Both the position numbers and the translations under genes were made by a program. A DNA stretch of 5,007 nt from Comamonadaceae bacterium (GTDB taxonomy: Bacteria > Pseudomonadota > Gammaproteobacteria > Burkholderiales > Burkholderiaceae_C). Where the stretch lies: positions 1 through 5,007 of the forward strand of contig CANCAO010000162.1 in NCBI GenBank assembly GCA_947374105.1, written 5' to 3'. The notes under the pieces were generated by a model. That model was not told the DNA's origin. It made no database searches and saw only the letters and a list, made by a program, of their open reading frames with translations. This document shows, piece by piece, positions 1-5,007 of the stretch (its first letter is position 1; the number at the start of each line of letters is the position of its first letter).

Positions 1-228
1 CCAAATGCCGATGCGATTGCCGTAGTCGCGCCAAGAATAATTGCGATGGGTTTGGGGTTCGCCACTCTTGGCCGGGTCATGGCCCAAGCCCGCACCAAAG
101 GCAAAGCATTCAATGTTGGTGGTGAATACAAACGCCAGGCGCGCGCCACCCGGCCAGTCGTAATTTTTGCGCTCGTTCAGGGGGATGAAGTCGTAGCGGT
201 TGTGTCGTGGCAGTAGGGGTCGGGTCAC
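1..228 (-). CDS. PuuE/allantoinase-like polysaccharide deacetylase-family hydrolase (N-terminal part, runs off the left edge)
   Basis: The minus strand is open from a GTG at 228 to position 1, giving 76 codons with no stop. The product starts VTRPLLPRHNRYDF and contains YDWPGG (residues 23-28), NIECFAFGAGLG (38-49) and WRDYGNRIGIW (66-76). These match the N-terminal signature of the polysaccharide-deacetylase-fold enzymes related to PuuE allantoinase, where a DWPGG-like turn, an N-x-E-x-F-x-F-G stretch and W-R-D-Y-G-N-R-x-G recur. The family hydrolyses C-N bonds in ureides, amides or N-acetyl groups; its metal and catalytic residues lie further in and are not visible here, so the substrate cannot be named. 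The GTG start is supported by an AAGGA ribosome site at 239-235, six bases upstream. It is transcribed divergently from the Bug receptor gene, and a candidate promoter sits at 293-322. Family assignment is fairly secure; the precise function is open. Confidence 0.82.
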   Translation of the reverse strand, partial: MTRPLLPRHNRYDFIPLNERKNYDWPGGARLAFVFTTNIECFAFGAGLGHDPAKSGEPQTHRNYSWRDYGNRIGIW

Positions 229-292
229 CGGCAATCCTTGGTTGAACTGAGCTGATTTGTCGAAATGAAGGCACAAGCATCATCTGTAAATG

Positions 293-322
293 ATCCTACT
301 CTGCGATGAAAACCATTGTCAA
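293..322 (-). promoter_or_regulatory. Candidate sigma-70 promoter for the deacetylase gene
   Basis: Read on the minus strand, a perfect TTGACA -35 box lies at 322-317, followed by an 18-bp gap and TAGGAT (298-293), four of six matches to TATAAT. Transcription would begin near 286, leaving a leader of about 58 bases before the GTG at 228. Position and orientation fit the divergent gene. There is no experimental support. Confidence 0.5.
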
Positions 323-370
323 TGCCAAGCTAAATTAGTCCATATATTGAAATTATTTTTCACCTGCTTC

Positions 371-395
371 GTTCTCAAACACAGTTCAACAGAAC
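371..395. promoter_or_regulatory. Possible regulator-binding site: three GTTC-type half-sites
   Basis: GTTC occurs at 371-374 and again at 384-387, and its complement GAAC at 392-395. The last two form a GTTC-N4-GAAC palindrome and the first gives a direct repeat 13 bp away; GTTCT (371-375) and AGAAC (391-395) also form an inverted pair. Some IclR-family regulators (the PcaU/PcaR/PobR type) bind operators with an inverted pair plus an extra direct copy, and an IclR gene lies downstream. The link to that regulator is inference, and such short repeats can occur by chance. Confidence 0.25.
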
Positions 396-434
396 GCCAA
401 TTCAGACGCCCCGTTTTTTGGCGCTCTCGAAAAA

Positions 435-482
435 TATTGGGAAATGCGCACCAATAGAATCTTTGGCTCACGATACTGGTGC
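435..482. repeat. Nested inverted repeats in the divergent spacer (TATTGG-type half-sites)
   Basis: TATTGG at 435-440 and CCAATA at 451-456 form a perfect 6-bp inverted repeat with a 10-bp gap. The second arm is also part of GCACCAATA (448-456), which pairs in eight of nine positions with TACTGGTGC (474-482) across 17 bases. One half-site thus takes part in two alternative inverted repeats, as in some multi-site operators or competing hairpins. It lies upstream of the Bug gene promoter and downstream of nothing transcribed, so an operator is more plausible than a terminator. Function is not shown. Confidence 0.3.
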
Positions 483-540
483 AGTTTTGGGGCCATGCTT
501 GATACACAAAGTCCATTTGATGGAATAGGAAAAAGTTATC

Positions 541-570
541 TTGACAGGGGAACTTGGCCCACCCTACTAT
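541..570 (+). promoter_or_regulatory. Candidate sigma-70 promoter for the Bug receptor/IclR unit
   Basis: A perfect TTGACA -35 box lies at 541-546, followed by an 18-bp gap and TACTAT (565-570), four of six matches to TATAAT. Transcription would start near 577, giving a leader of roughly 87 bases before the ATG at 664. An 8-bp palindrome AAGCGCTT (587-594) falls just after the predicted start and could be an operator, but is too short to weigh much. Confidence 0.55.
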
Positions 571-663
571 GAATTTAAGCACTTTAAAGCGCTTGCGAAT
601 TTTGGGGTTTGAACCAGCCGCCGAATTCGTTTTTCGTCAACCCAAGTTCAACCGGGCACTCAC

Positions 664-1641
664 ATGAAAACTCACTATCGTCAATTTTCGGCTGCTGTTC
701 TGTGCGCACTTGTCATGGCGGGCCCCACAGTAGCCCAGACCAACGCCTATCCCTCCAAACCCATCACCTTGGTGGTGGGATTCACACCCGGCGGCATCTC
801 CGATGTGCTGTCCCGTGCGCTCGCCGCAAGATTGACGGTGCAAATGGGGCAAAGCGTGGTTGTGGAAAACAAAGCGGGGGCGGCCACGGTGATCGCCTCG
901 ACTTATGTTGCGCATGCGGCGCCCGACGGCTACACCTTGTTCTTTCAAGACATGACGAGCCACGCCATTAACGCGGCGGCCTACAAAAACCTCAAATACG
1001 ATTCATGGAATGATTTCTCTATGGTTAGCCTGGTGGCATCGACGCCACTGATGTTGGTTTCCAGCCTCGCCTCAGGCGCCAAAGATGTGAAGGCGCTGAC
1101 GGCGCTCGCCAAAGCCAAACCGCAAGATGTCGCTTACGCCTCTTCAGGCAACGGCACCATCACGCACCTGGCTGGCGAGGCCTATAACCAACTGATCGGC
1201 GCCAAGACCCTGCACGCGCCGTACAAGGGCAGTGCACCTGCCACCACGGCAGTCATTGCGGGTGAAGTGGCCTACACCTTCTCGACCATGCCACCGGCCA
1301 TCAACCAGATGAAGGCCGGAAAAATCAACGGTCTTGCCGTCACCTCATCCAAGCGGGTCAGCGCAGCGCCTGATGTGCCGACGATGAAGGAAGCTGGCGT
1401 ACCCATGGAACTCGTCTTGTACAGCGGCATCCTTGCCCCTAAAGGCCTGCCGCCTTCCATCGTCGAGCGGCTAGGCCTTGAAATCAAGAAAGCGCTGGCC
1501 AGCCCTGAGATGAAACTCACCTTGCTCAATGCAGGTGCTGAAGACTTGGCCAGCACCCCAGCTGAGTTTGCGGCGCTGATGAAGATCGAGGCCGCGAAGA
1601 TCGCCAAGGCGGTGGAGCTGGCGGGCGTTGTGCTGGATTAA
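664..1641 (+). CDS. Bug/TctC-family periplasmic solute receptor
   Basis: The 325-residue product is a periplasmic solute receptor of the Bug (tripartite tricarboxylate carrier TctC) family, of usual length. Residues 1-24 look like a signal peptide: basic start MKTHYRQ, hydrophobic core about 9-20, and probable cleavage after TVA (22-24). The mature protein begins with the family hallmark YPSKPITLVVGFTPGG (29-44), with the D47 that follows in GGISD. Further family motifs are VVENKAGA (66-73), APDGYTLFF (86-94), SSGNGT (160-165) with THLAGE, and HAPYKGSAPA (184-193). The protein shape binds small carboxylated ligands between two lobes; the ligand cannot be read from sequence. The start is the ATG just before the signal peptide; only a weak GGG lies upstream as ribosome site. 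No TctA/TctB membrane genes are present, so it is an orphan receptor here. It is followed closely by an IclR regulator, suggesting co-transcription, and a promoter candidate lies at 541-570. Confidence 0.93.
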   Translation: MKTHYRQFSAAVLCALVMAGPTVAQTNAYPSKPITLVVGFTPGGISDVLSRALAARLTVQMGQSVVVENKAGAATVIASTYVAHAAPDGYTLFFQDMTSHAINAAAYKNLKYDSWNDFSMVSLVASTPLMLVSSLASGAKDVKALTALAKAKPQDVAYASSGNGTITHLAGEAYNQLIGAKTLHAPYKGSAPATTAVIAGEVAYTFSTMPPAINQMKAGKINGLAVTSSKRVSAAPDVPTMKEAGVPMELVLYSGILAPKGLPPSIVERLGLEIKKALASPEMKLTLLNAGAEDLASTPAEFAALMKIEAAKIAKAVELAGVVLD

Positions 1642-1655
1642 TTTGCAAGCAATTC

Positions 1656-2450
1656 TTGTATTGGAGCCAGGTTATTTCATCGCAACACAAAGAAGTGGCG
1701 GGGACGCAAAGCATTGGCAGGGCTATTCGTGCCCTGCGGCTGGTCGCCAGCCAAGCGCCAGATGGCATGAGGCTGGTTGATGTGTCAGGACACATGGACC
1801 TGCAGCGCCCAACCGCTCATCGCTTGCTCAAAGCGCTGACTGCGGAGGGCCTGTTGGTGCAGGACGCGAAAACTCGCAGATACAGTTTAGGTCCGTTGTT
1901 GTTCGAGTTGGGGATTACAGCCACCCATCAATTCAACCTGAAGGACATATGCCAGCCAGCTTGTAGCGCGCTCTCCGAGCAAACTGGCGACACATCCTTC
2001 TTGTTTTTGCGCAGCGGCTATGACGCCGTCTGTATTTCACGGACGCAGGGCACTTACCCCATACAGACGCCGTCAGTGCCGGTGGGTAGCCGCCAGCCTT
2101 TGGGCGTTAGCGCGGGTGGCCTGGCCTTATTGAGCGCACTTTCTGAACCTGAGATCGACATCGTGATCAAGGCGATTGGCCCGCGATTGGGGGCATATGG
2201 CGATCTTGAGGCCGACAAGTTGTTGGAGCTTTGCGCCGTGACGAAAGTCTCTGGATACGCCTCCACCGGAAATCACGCGGTTCCTGGCGTCAGAGCGATC
2301 GGGCTGCCGATTTTTAATCTGGCGCAAAGTCCTATTGCCGCCATCACTGTTGCGGCCACCCAGTCCCGTATGACTGAGCGTCGAATCGCAGCGATATTGC
2401 CGATGTTGAAAACGGCAGTGAGGGAAGTGACTCGCCTGCTGCATCAATAA
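1656..2450 (+). CDS. IclR-family transcriptional regulator
   Basis: This is a DNA-binding regulator of up to 264 residues with the IclR two-domain layout. The N-terminal winged helix-turn-helix spans about residues 18-70 (TQSIGRAIRALRLVAS, then MDLQRPTAHRLLKALTAEGLL as recognition region, then the wing RRYSLGP). The C-terminal ligand-binding domain follows, with LGVSAGGLALLSAL near 150 and SGYASTGNHAVPGVRAIGLPI near 205-230, corresponding to the conserved effector-pocket segments of the family. The start is uncertain. The frame opens with TTG at 1656, which has no ribosome site. A GGAG at 1663-1666 is well spaced for an ATT at 1674, and a GTG at 1695 starts just before the conserved TQSIGRA, with only poor upstream support. 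It lies 14 bp or more after the Bug receptor gene on the same strand, so it probably responds to that receptor's substrate and controls this unit and perhaps the divergent hydrolase. That role is inference. Confidence 0.9.
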   Translation: MYWSQVISSQHKEVAGTQSIGRAIRALRLVASQAPDGMRLVDVSGHMDLQRPTAHRLLKALTAEGLLVQDAKTRRYSLGPLLFELGITATHQFNLKDICQPACSALSEQTGDTSFLFLRSGYDAVCISRTQGTYPIQTPSVPVGSRQPLGVSAGGLALLSALSEPEIDIVIKAIGPRLGAYGDLEADKLLELCAVTKVSGYASTGNHAVPGVRAIGLPIFNLAQSPIAAITVAATQSRMTERRIAAILPMLKTAVREVTRLLHQ

Positions 2451-2457
2451 AGCCACA

Positions 2458-2483
2458 GACGCGACGAGTATTCATCTCGCGTC
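2458..2483. terminator. Hairpin between convergent genes, possible bidirectional terminator
   Basis: GACGCGA (2458-2464) pairs perfectly with TCGCGTC (2477-2483) around a 12-base loop, in the 43-bp gap between the IclR stop and the cynS stop. Location suits termination of both converging transcripts. No run of T follows the stem on either strand, so it is not a classical intrinsic terminator. Confidence 0.4.
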
Positions 2484-2493
2484 CAGCGGCGCA

Positions 2494-2937
2494 TCAGTAC
2501 TGCTTGTAAGGCAAAAACTTGCCCGACAACACCACATTCACGCGGTCGCCCTTGGGGTCAGCTTGCCGTTGGATGTCCATTGAAAAATCGATGGCACTCA
2601 TGATGCCGTCGCCGAACTCTTCATGGATCAATTCCTTGATGGTGGTGCCATACACGCTGACGATTTCATACCAGCGGTAGATCAGCGGATCGGTCGGCAC
2701 AGCCGTATCGAGCGAGCCTTTATAGGGCACGACCTGGAGCCACTTTTGTTCTTCGACCGTGAGGCCAAAAATCTTGCCAATGACCTTGGCTTGCTTGTCG
2801 TCCAGCGTCATCTGGCCCAGGCAGGCGGCGGTGACCCACTCCTTGCTTTGGCCGACTTTTTTGGCCACGGCTTCCCACTTGATGCCCTTGGACACTTTGA
2901 CGGTGATGATTTTTTCGGTGATCTCGTTGCGGTTCAT
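2494..2937 (-). CDS. cynS: Cyanase (cyanate hydratase)
   Basis: Cyanase catalyses the bicarbonate-dependent decomposition of cyanate, giving ammonia and CO2 in the cytoplasm, for detoxification and as a nitrogen source. The 147-residue product is of normal family length. The N-terminal part (about 1-70) is the helical, helix-turn-helix-like domain (IKWEAVAKKVGQSKEWVTAACLG in two halves, 19-41). The C-terminal catalytic domain follows, with DPLIYRWYEIV (83-93) and FGDGIMSAIDF (108-118), ending LSGKFLPYKQY. The catalytic triad Arg, Glu, Ser known as R96/E99/S122 in the E. coli enzyme is present as R88, E91 and S114 with identical spacing. An AAGGAG ribosome site lies five bases before the ATG at 2937. 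It is the last gene of the cynABDS-like operon, 106 bp after cynD. No carbonic anhydrase (cynT) or cynX is present in the window, unlike the E. coli operon. Confidence 0.97.
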   Translation of the reverse strand: MNRNEITEKIITVKVSKGIKWEAVAKKVGQSKEWVTAACLGQMTLDDKQAKVIGKIFGLTVEEQKWLQVVPYKGSLDTAVPTDPLIYRWYEIVSVYGTTIKELIHEEFGDGIMSAIDFSMDIQRQADPKGDRVNVVLSGKFLPYKQY

Positions 2938-3006
2938 GAAGGCTCCTTGTTGCTATTGCAGTACGGTTGAAAAGAAAGGGAGGTGAAAATCGGAATACTC
3001 AAAAAT

Positions 3007-3054
3007 CTCAGTGCACTGGTCTGTGGGCTCATCAGTGCGCTGATCAATGCGCTT
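3007..3054. repeat. Degenerate 12-bp tandem repeat, four units, across the cynD stop
   Basis: Four consecutive 12-bp units begin at 3007, 3019, 3031 and 3043. The last two, ATCAGTGCGCTG and ATCAATGCGCTT, differ at two positions. The first, CTCAGTGCACTG, differs from the third at two, and the second, GTCTGTGGGCTC, at four. The units contain a perfect palindrome CAGTGCACTG (3009-3018) and a small hairpin ATCAG-tgcg-CTGAT (3031-3044). The array covers the last codons and stop of cynD and the start of the gap before cynS. Confidence 0.6.
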
Positions 3055-3853
3055 TTGCACGCTTGACCAGAAAATCAACGATGTGGTTGCGCAACTCGTA
3101 GTAGCCATCCAGGTGGTGCAGATCAGCGCGTGTACGCTGGCGCGGCAGCGGGTTGACCACTTCCTCGGCCATGCCACCGGGCACATAGCCGGCATCGGTT
3201 TCGGTCCCGTTGCTCATCAGCAGAATGCGGTCGGCCAGCAAAATCGCCTCGTCCACGTCGTGGGTGATCATGAACACGGTCTGCTGCGTTTGGCGCACGA
3301 TGTTCATCAGTTCTTCTTGTATCGTGCCGCGCGTGAGCGCATCGAGCGCGCCGAAGGGTTCATCCAGCAGCAGCATCTTGGGCTGGATCGCAAAGGCGCG
3401 CGCAATGCCCACGCGCTGCTTCATGCCGCCCGAGAGTTGCGCGGGTTTCTTGTCAATCGCCGCGCTCAGGCCCACCATGGCCACATGCTTTTCCACCTGC
3501 TCGGTCACCTGGGTCTTGCCCCAGTCTGGCCAGCGCGATTGCACGGCGAAGGCGATGTTCTGGCGCACGCTCAGCCAGGGCATCAAGGCATGGCTCTGGA
3601 ACACCACGCCGCGCTCCAGGCTGGGGCCGATAAGCTCGCGGTTGTCCATGAACACATGGCCGGTCGAGGCGCTGTCCAGCCCGGCCAGCACATTGAGAAT
3701 GGTAGTCTTACCACAGCCCGAGTGGCCAATGATGCAGACAAACTCGCCCTTGTCGATGGTGAAGTTCACATCAGAGAACACCGGTTTCGCAGGCGCGAAG
3801 GCTTTGCTCAAACCTTCTACTTTAAGAAATCCGGGCATGGGCTCACTCCACAT
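3044..3853 (-). CDS. cynD: Cyanate/nitrate-type ABC transporter ATP-binding protein
   Basis: This is the cytoplasmic ATPase that powers the neighbouring permease; the 269-residue product belongs to the NrtC/NrtD/CynD group. All nucleotide-binding motifs are intact: Walker A GHSGCGKTT (43-51), Q-loop Q86 in VVFQSHAL, ABC signature LSGGMKQR (140-147), Walker B LLLDEP (161-166) followed by the D-loop GALD, and H-loop H198 in MITHDVDEA. The C-terminal tail NPLPRQRTR (234-242) and YYELRNHIVDFL (251-262) is characteristic of the nitrate/cyanate branch. The start could be the ATG at 3853, which overlaps the cynB end by 11 bases and has an AAGGTGA-like site upstream. It could also be the ATG at 3838 (residue 6), which has GGAG seven bases upstream and lies just after the cynB stop. 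Either implies translational coupling to cynB. The name cynD rests on the adjacent cyanase; by sequence alone it could be called nrtD. Confidence 0.93.
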   Translation of the reverse strand: MWSEPMPGFLKVEGLSKAFAPAKPVFSDVNFTIDKGEFVCIIGHSGCGKTTILNVLAGLDSASTGHVFMDNRELIGPSLERGVVFQSHALMPWLSVRQNIAFAVQSRWPDWGKTQVTEQVEKHVAMVGLSAAIDKKPAQLSGGMKQRVGIARAFAIQPKMLLLDEPFGALDALTRGTIQEELMNIVRQTQQTVFMITHDVDEAILLADRILLMSNGTETDAGYVPGGMAEEVVNPLPRQRTRADLHHLDGYYELRNHIVDFLVKRAKAH

Positions 3854-4703
3854 AGGTCACCTTCTTTTGCAACTGGGCAAAGCTCAAGTCCAGCAGCATG
3901 CCGACGATGCCAATCACAAGAATGGCAAAGATCACATTGGTGAGCGACAGGTTATTCCATTCGTTCCAGACAAAGTAGCCAATGCCGGTGCCGCCCACCA
4001 GCATTTCAGCCGCCACGATGACCAGCCAGGCAATACCCATGGAGATGCGCATGCCCGTCAGGATGGTGGGGGCCGCAGCGGGCAATATCACCAGAAAGGC
4101 CCGGCGCAAAGGTTTGACCTCTAACGTGCTGGCCACATTGAGCCACTCACGCTTGACCGAGGCCACACCAAACGCGGTGTTGATCAGCATGGGCCAGACC
4201 GAGCAGATAAAAATCACAAAAATACCGGAGGCCGACGAGTCCTTGATGGTGTAGAGCGCCAGCGGCATCCAGGCCAGTGGTGAGATGGGTTTAAGCACCT
4301 GAATGAAAGGGTCTAAAGCGCGCCGCAGCAAGGGTGACATGCCAATGACAAACCCGAGCGGTATCGCCACCAGGCAAGCCAGCAAGAAGCCCAGGCCCAC
4401 CCGGCCCAGCGAATAGCCCAGCTGAATCAAAATGCCCTTGTCGTTGGGCCCGTTGTCGTACACCGGGTTGGATAAATGCTTCCAAGCCGTCTGCCCCATT
4501 TGCACAGGCGTAGGAAAGCCGGTTTCTTTTTGCGTCTCCGGGTCTTTGCCCAGCATCTTCAGGTACTCGGCGCGCTCAGCAGAGACTGCCGGGCTAGTGC
4601 TCACTTTTTGCAGCGGTGCGGTGGCCACTTGCCAGACACCCAGAAAAACGAGCAGCAGCAGCACCGAGACCAGTGTGGCCTTGAAGTTCAATGAGGTGAA
4701 CAT
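3843..4703 (-). CDS. cynB: Cyanate/nitrate-type ABC transporter permease
   Basis: This inner-membrane permease of the NrtB/CynB group (286 residues) forms the channel through which the imported anion passes. One hydrophobic N-terminal helix (about 10-29) is followed by a polar periplasmic stretch (30-95) holding the group's NPVYDNGPNDKGI motif (79-91). Five further membrane segments lie at about 97-121, 132-152, 158-178, 218-240 and 252-273. The cytoplasmic coupling loop that contacts the ATPase is around 186-220 (EWLNVASTLEVKP, then LVILPAAAPTILTG). It starts at an ATG only 5 bp after the cynA stop, with just a weak GAG as ribosome site, so translation is probably coupled to cynA. Its 3' end overlaps or abuts cynD. 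The family is certain; cyanate rather than nitrate or nitrite as substrate is inferred from the cyanase downstream. Confidence 0.93.
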   Translation of the reverse strand: MFTSLNFKATLVSVLLLLVFLGVWQVATAPLQKVSTSPAVSAERAEYLKMLGKDPETQKETGFPTPVQMGQTAWKHLSNPVYDNGPNDKGILIQLGYSLGRVGLGFLLACLVAIPLGFVIGMSPLLRRALDPFIQVLKPISPLAWMPLALYTIKDSSASGIFVIFICSVWPMLINTAFGVASVKREWLNVASTLEVKPLRRAFLVILPAAAPTILTGMRISMGIAWLVIVAAEMLVGGTGIGYFVWNEWNNLSLTNVIFAILVIGIVGMLLDLSFAQLQKKVTYVE

Positions 4704-4708
4704 GCCAC

Positions 4709-5007
4709 TCAGCCCATCTTGTGGATGGCAAAGCTCTTCAGGTACTCCTCGGGTTTGGCGGCGTCAAAGGGCTTGCCCATGATGCTGAACTTGGGGTACG
4801 CCCCCTCGGGCACTTTCTGACCCAGTTCTGCCATGCGTTTTTTCGCGTCGGTGAGCAAGAACACTTTTTCAGCGATCTGCTTGTAGTTGATGTTCTCTTT
4901 GACGTAGCCCCAGCGCTTCATTTGCGTCAGCATCCAGACCGCCATCGACTGCCACGGAATGGGGTCAAAGTCGGCACGGTCAGGCACGGTCTGGATATTG
5001 CCCAAAC
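4709..5007 (-). CDS. cynA: Cyanate/nitrate-type ABC transporter substrate-binding protein (C-terminal part, runs off the right edge)
   Basis: The last 99 or so residues of the NrtA/CynA-type receptor, which captures the anion outside the inner membrane and hands it to CynB. The frame is open to the window edge; the apparent TTG start at 5005 is simply an internal Leu codon, and the signal peptide and most of the binding domain lie outside. Visible family stretches are DPIPWQSMAVWMLTQMKRWGY (DPIPWQ at residues 15-20 of the visible frame), YKQIAEKVFLLTDAKKRMAELG, and the C-terminal FSIMGKPFDAAKPEEYLKSF. These agree with the end of nitrate/cyanate/bicarbonate-type receptors. The stop at 4709-4711 lies 5 bp from the cynB start. 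Cyanate as ligand is inferred from operon context. Confidence 0.9.
   Translation of the reverse strand, partial: LGNIQTVPDRADFDPIPWQSMAVWMLTQMKRWGYVKENINYKQIAEKVFLLTDAKKRMAELGQKVPEGAYPKFSIMGKPFDAAKPEEYLKSFAIHKMG

Larger units (their letters stand above)
323..540. other. Divergent intergenic spacer core, AT-richer, no convincing gene
   Basis: This is the central part of the 435-bp spacer between the divergently transcribed deacetylase and Bug receptor genes. It is visibly richer in A and T than its neighbours and contains several short inverted repeats, listed separately, between the two promoter candidates. A GTG-initiated 87-codon minus-strand frame crosses it (582 to 319) but has no ribosome site, an unusual load of Trp, Phe and Cys, and overlaps both promoters, so I do not call it a gene. 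No tRNA, riboswitch or insertion-sequence end was recognised. Confidence 0.6.

Noticed and set aside
395..423. CGCCAA (395-400) and TTGGCG (418-423) inverted repeat with a T run, considered as a terminator
   Set aside because: The T run lies inside the 17-base loop rather than after the stem, and no gene ends there.
319..582. 87-codon minus-strand open frame in the divergent spacer
   Set aside because: GTG start without a ribosome site, odd composition rich in Trp, Phe and Cys, no family resemblance I recognise, and it overlaps both promoter candidates.
609..971. 120-codon plus-strand frame overlapping the Bug receptor start
   Set aside because: Out-of-frame shadow of the receptor gene; low-complexity Arg/His/Gly/Cys composition and no motif.
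2623..2970. 115-codon plus-strand frame opposite cynS
   Set aside because: Antisense to a full cyanase with its catalytic triad; composition is that of a shadow frame (Asp/Gly/Leu repeats).
3007..3054. Short tandem repeats considered as a CRISPR remnant
   Set aside because: Units are 12 bp and directly adjacent, with no unique spacers and no cas genes.
3047..4124. Long plus-strand frames (about 300 codons each) opposite cynD and cynB
   Set aside because: They lie antisense to genes with intact catalytic motifs, show no family motifs, and long antisense frames are common in GC-rich coding DNA.

Overview
The window looks like a chromosomal stretch from a betaproteobacterium of the order Burkholderiales, probably a Comamonadaceae-like genus. 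The reasons are an orphan Bug/TctC-type periplasmic receptor (a family hugely expanded in that order), an IclR-type regulator beside it, moderately GC-rich genes with an AT-richer spacer, and protein sequences typical of that group. The genus assignment is inference; no rRNA or marker gene is present.

Left half (1-2450): the 5' part of a PuuE/allantoinase-like polysaccharide-deacetylase-fold hydrolase runs off the left edge on the minus strand, starting at a GTG at 228. A 435-bp spacer (229-663) separates it from a divergent plus-strand pair: a Bug/TctC solute receptor (664-1641) and, 14 bp or slightly more downstream, an IclR-family regulator (1656-2450). The spacer carries a promoter candidate in each direction, each with a perfect TTGACA -35 box and an 18-bp gap. 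Between them lie several inverted-repeat half-sites that could be regulator targets. The arrangement suggests a small regulated unit in which a carboxylate- or ureide-like compound is captured in the periplasm, hydrolysed, and sensed by the IclR protein. The substrate is unknown.

Right half (2494-5007, all minus strand): a compact cyanate-utilisation operon in the order cynA (3' part only, running off the right edge), cynB, cynD, cynS. The ABC transporter (NrtA/NrtB/NrtD-type receptor, permease and ATPase) would import cyanate. Cyanase then converts cyanate plus bicarbonate to ammonia and CO2. cynA-cynB are 5 bp apart and cynB-cynD overlap or nearly abut. cynD-cynS are separated by 106 bp containing a degenerate 12-bp tandem repeat that also covers the cynD stop. 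The operon promoter lies outside the window.

The two units converge at 2451-2493, where a perfect 7-bp stem may act as a shared transcription end. No tRNA, rRNA, insertion sequence, CRISPR array or phage gene was seen. Nothing here demonstrates a new system. The least explained part is the deacetylase/Bug/IclR unit and its spacer.
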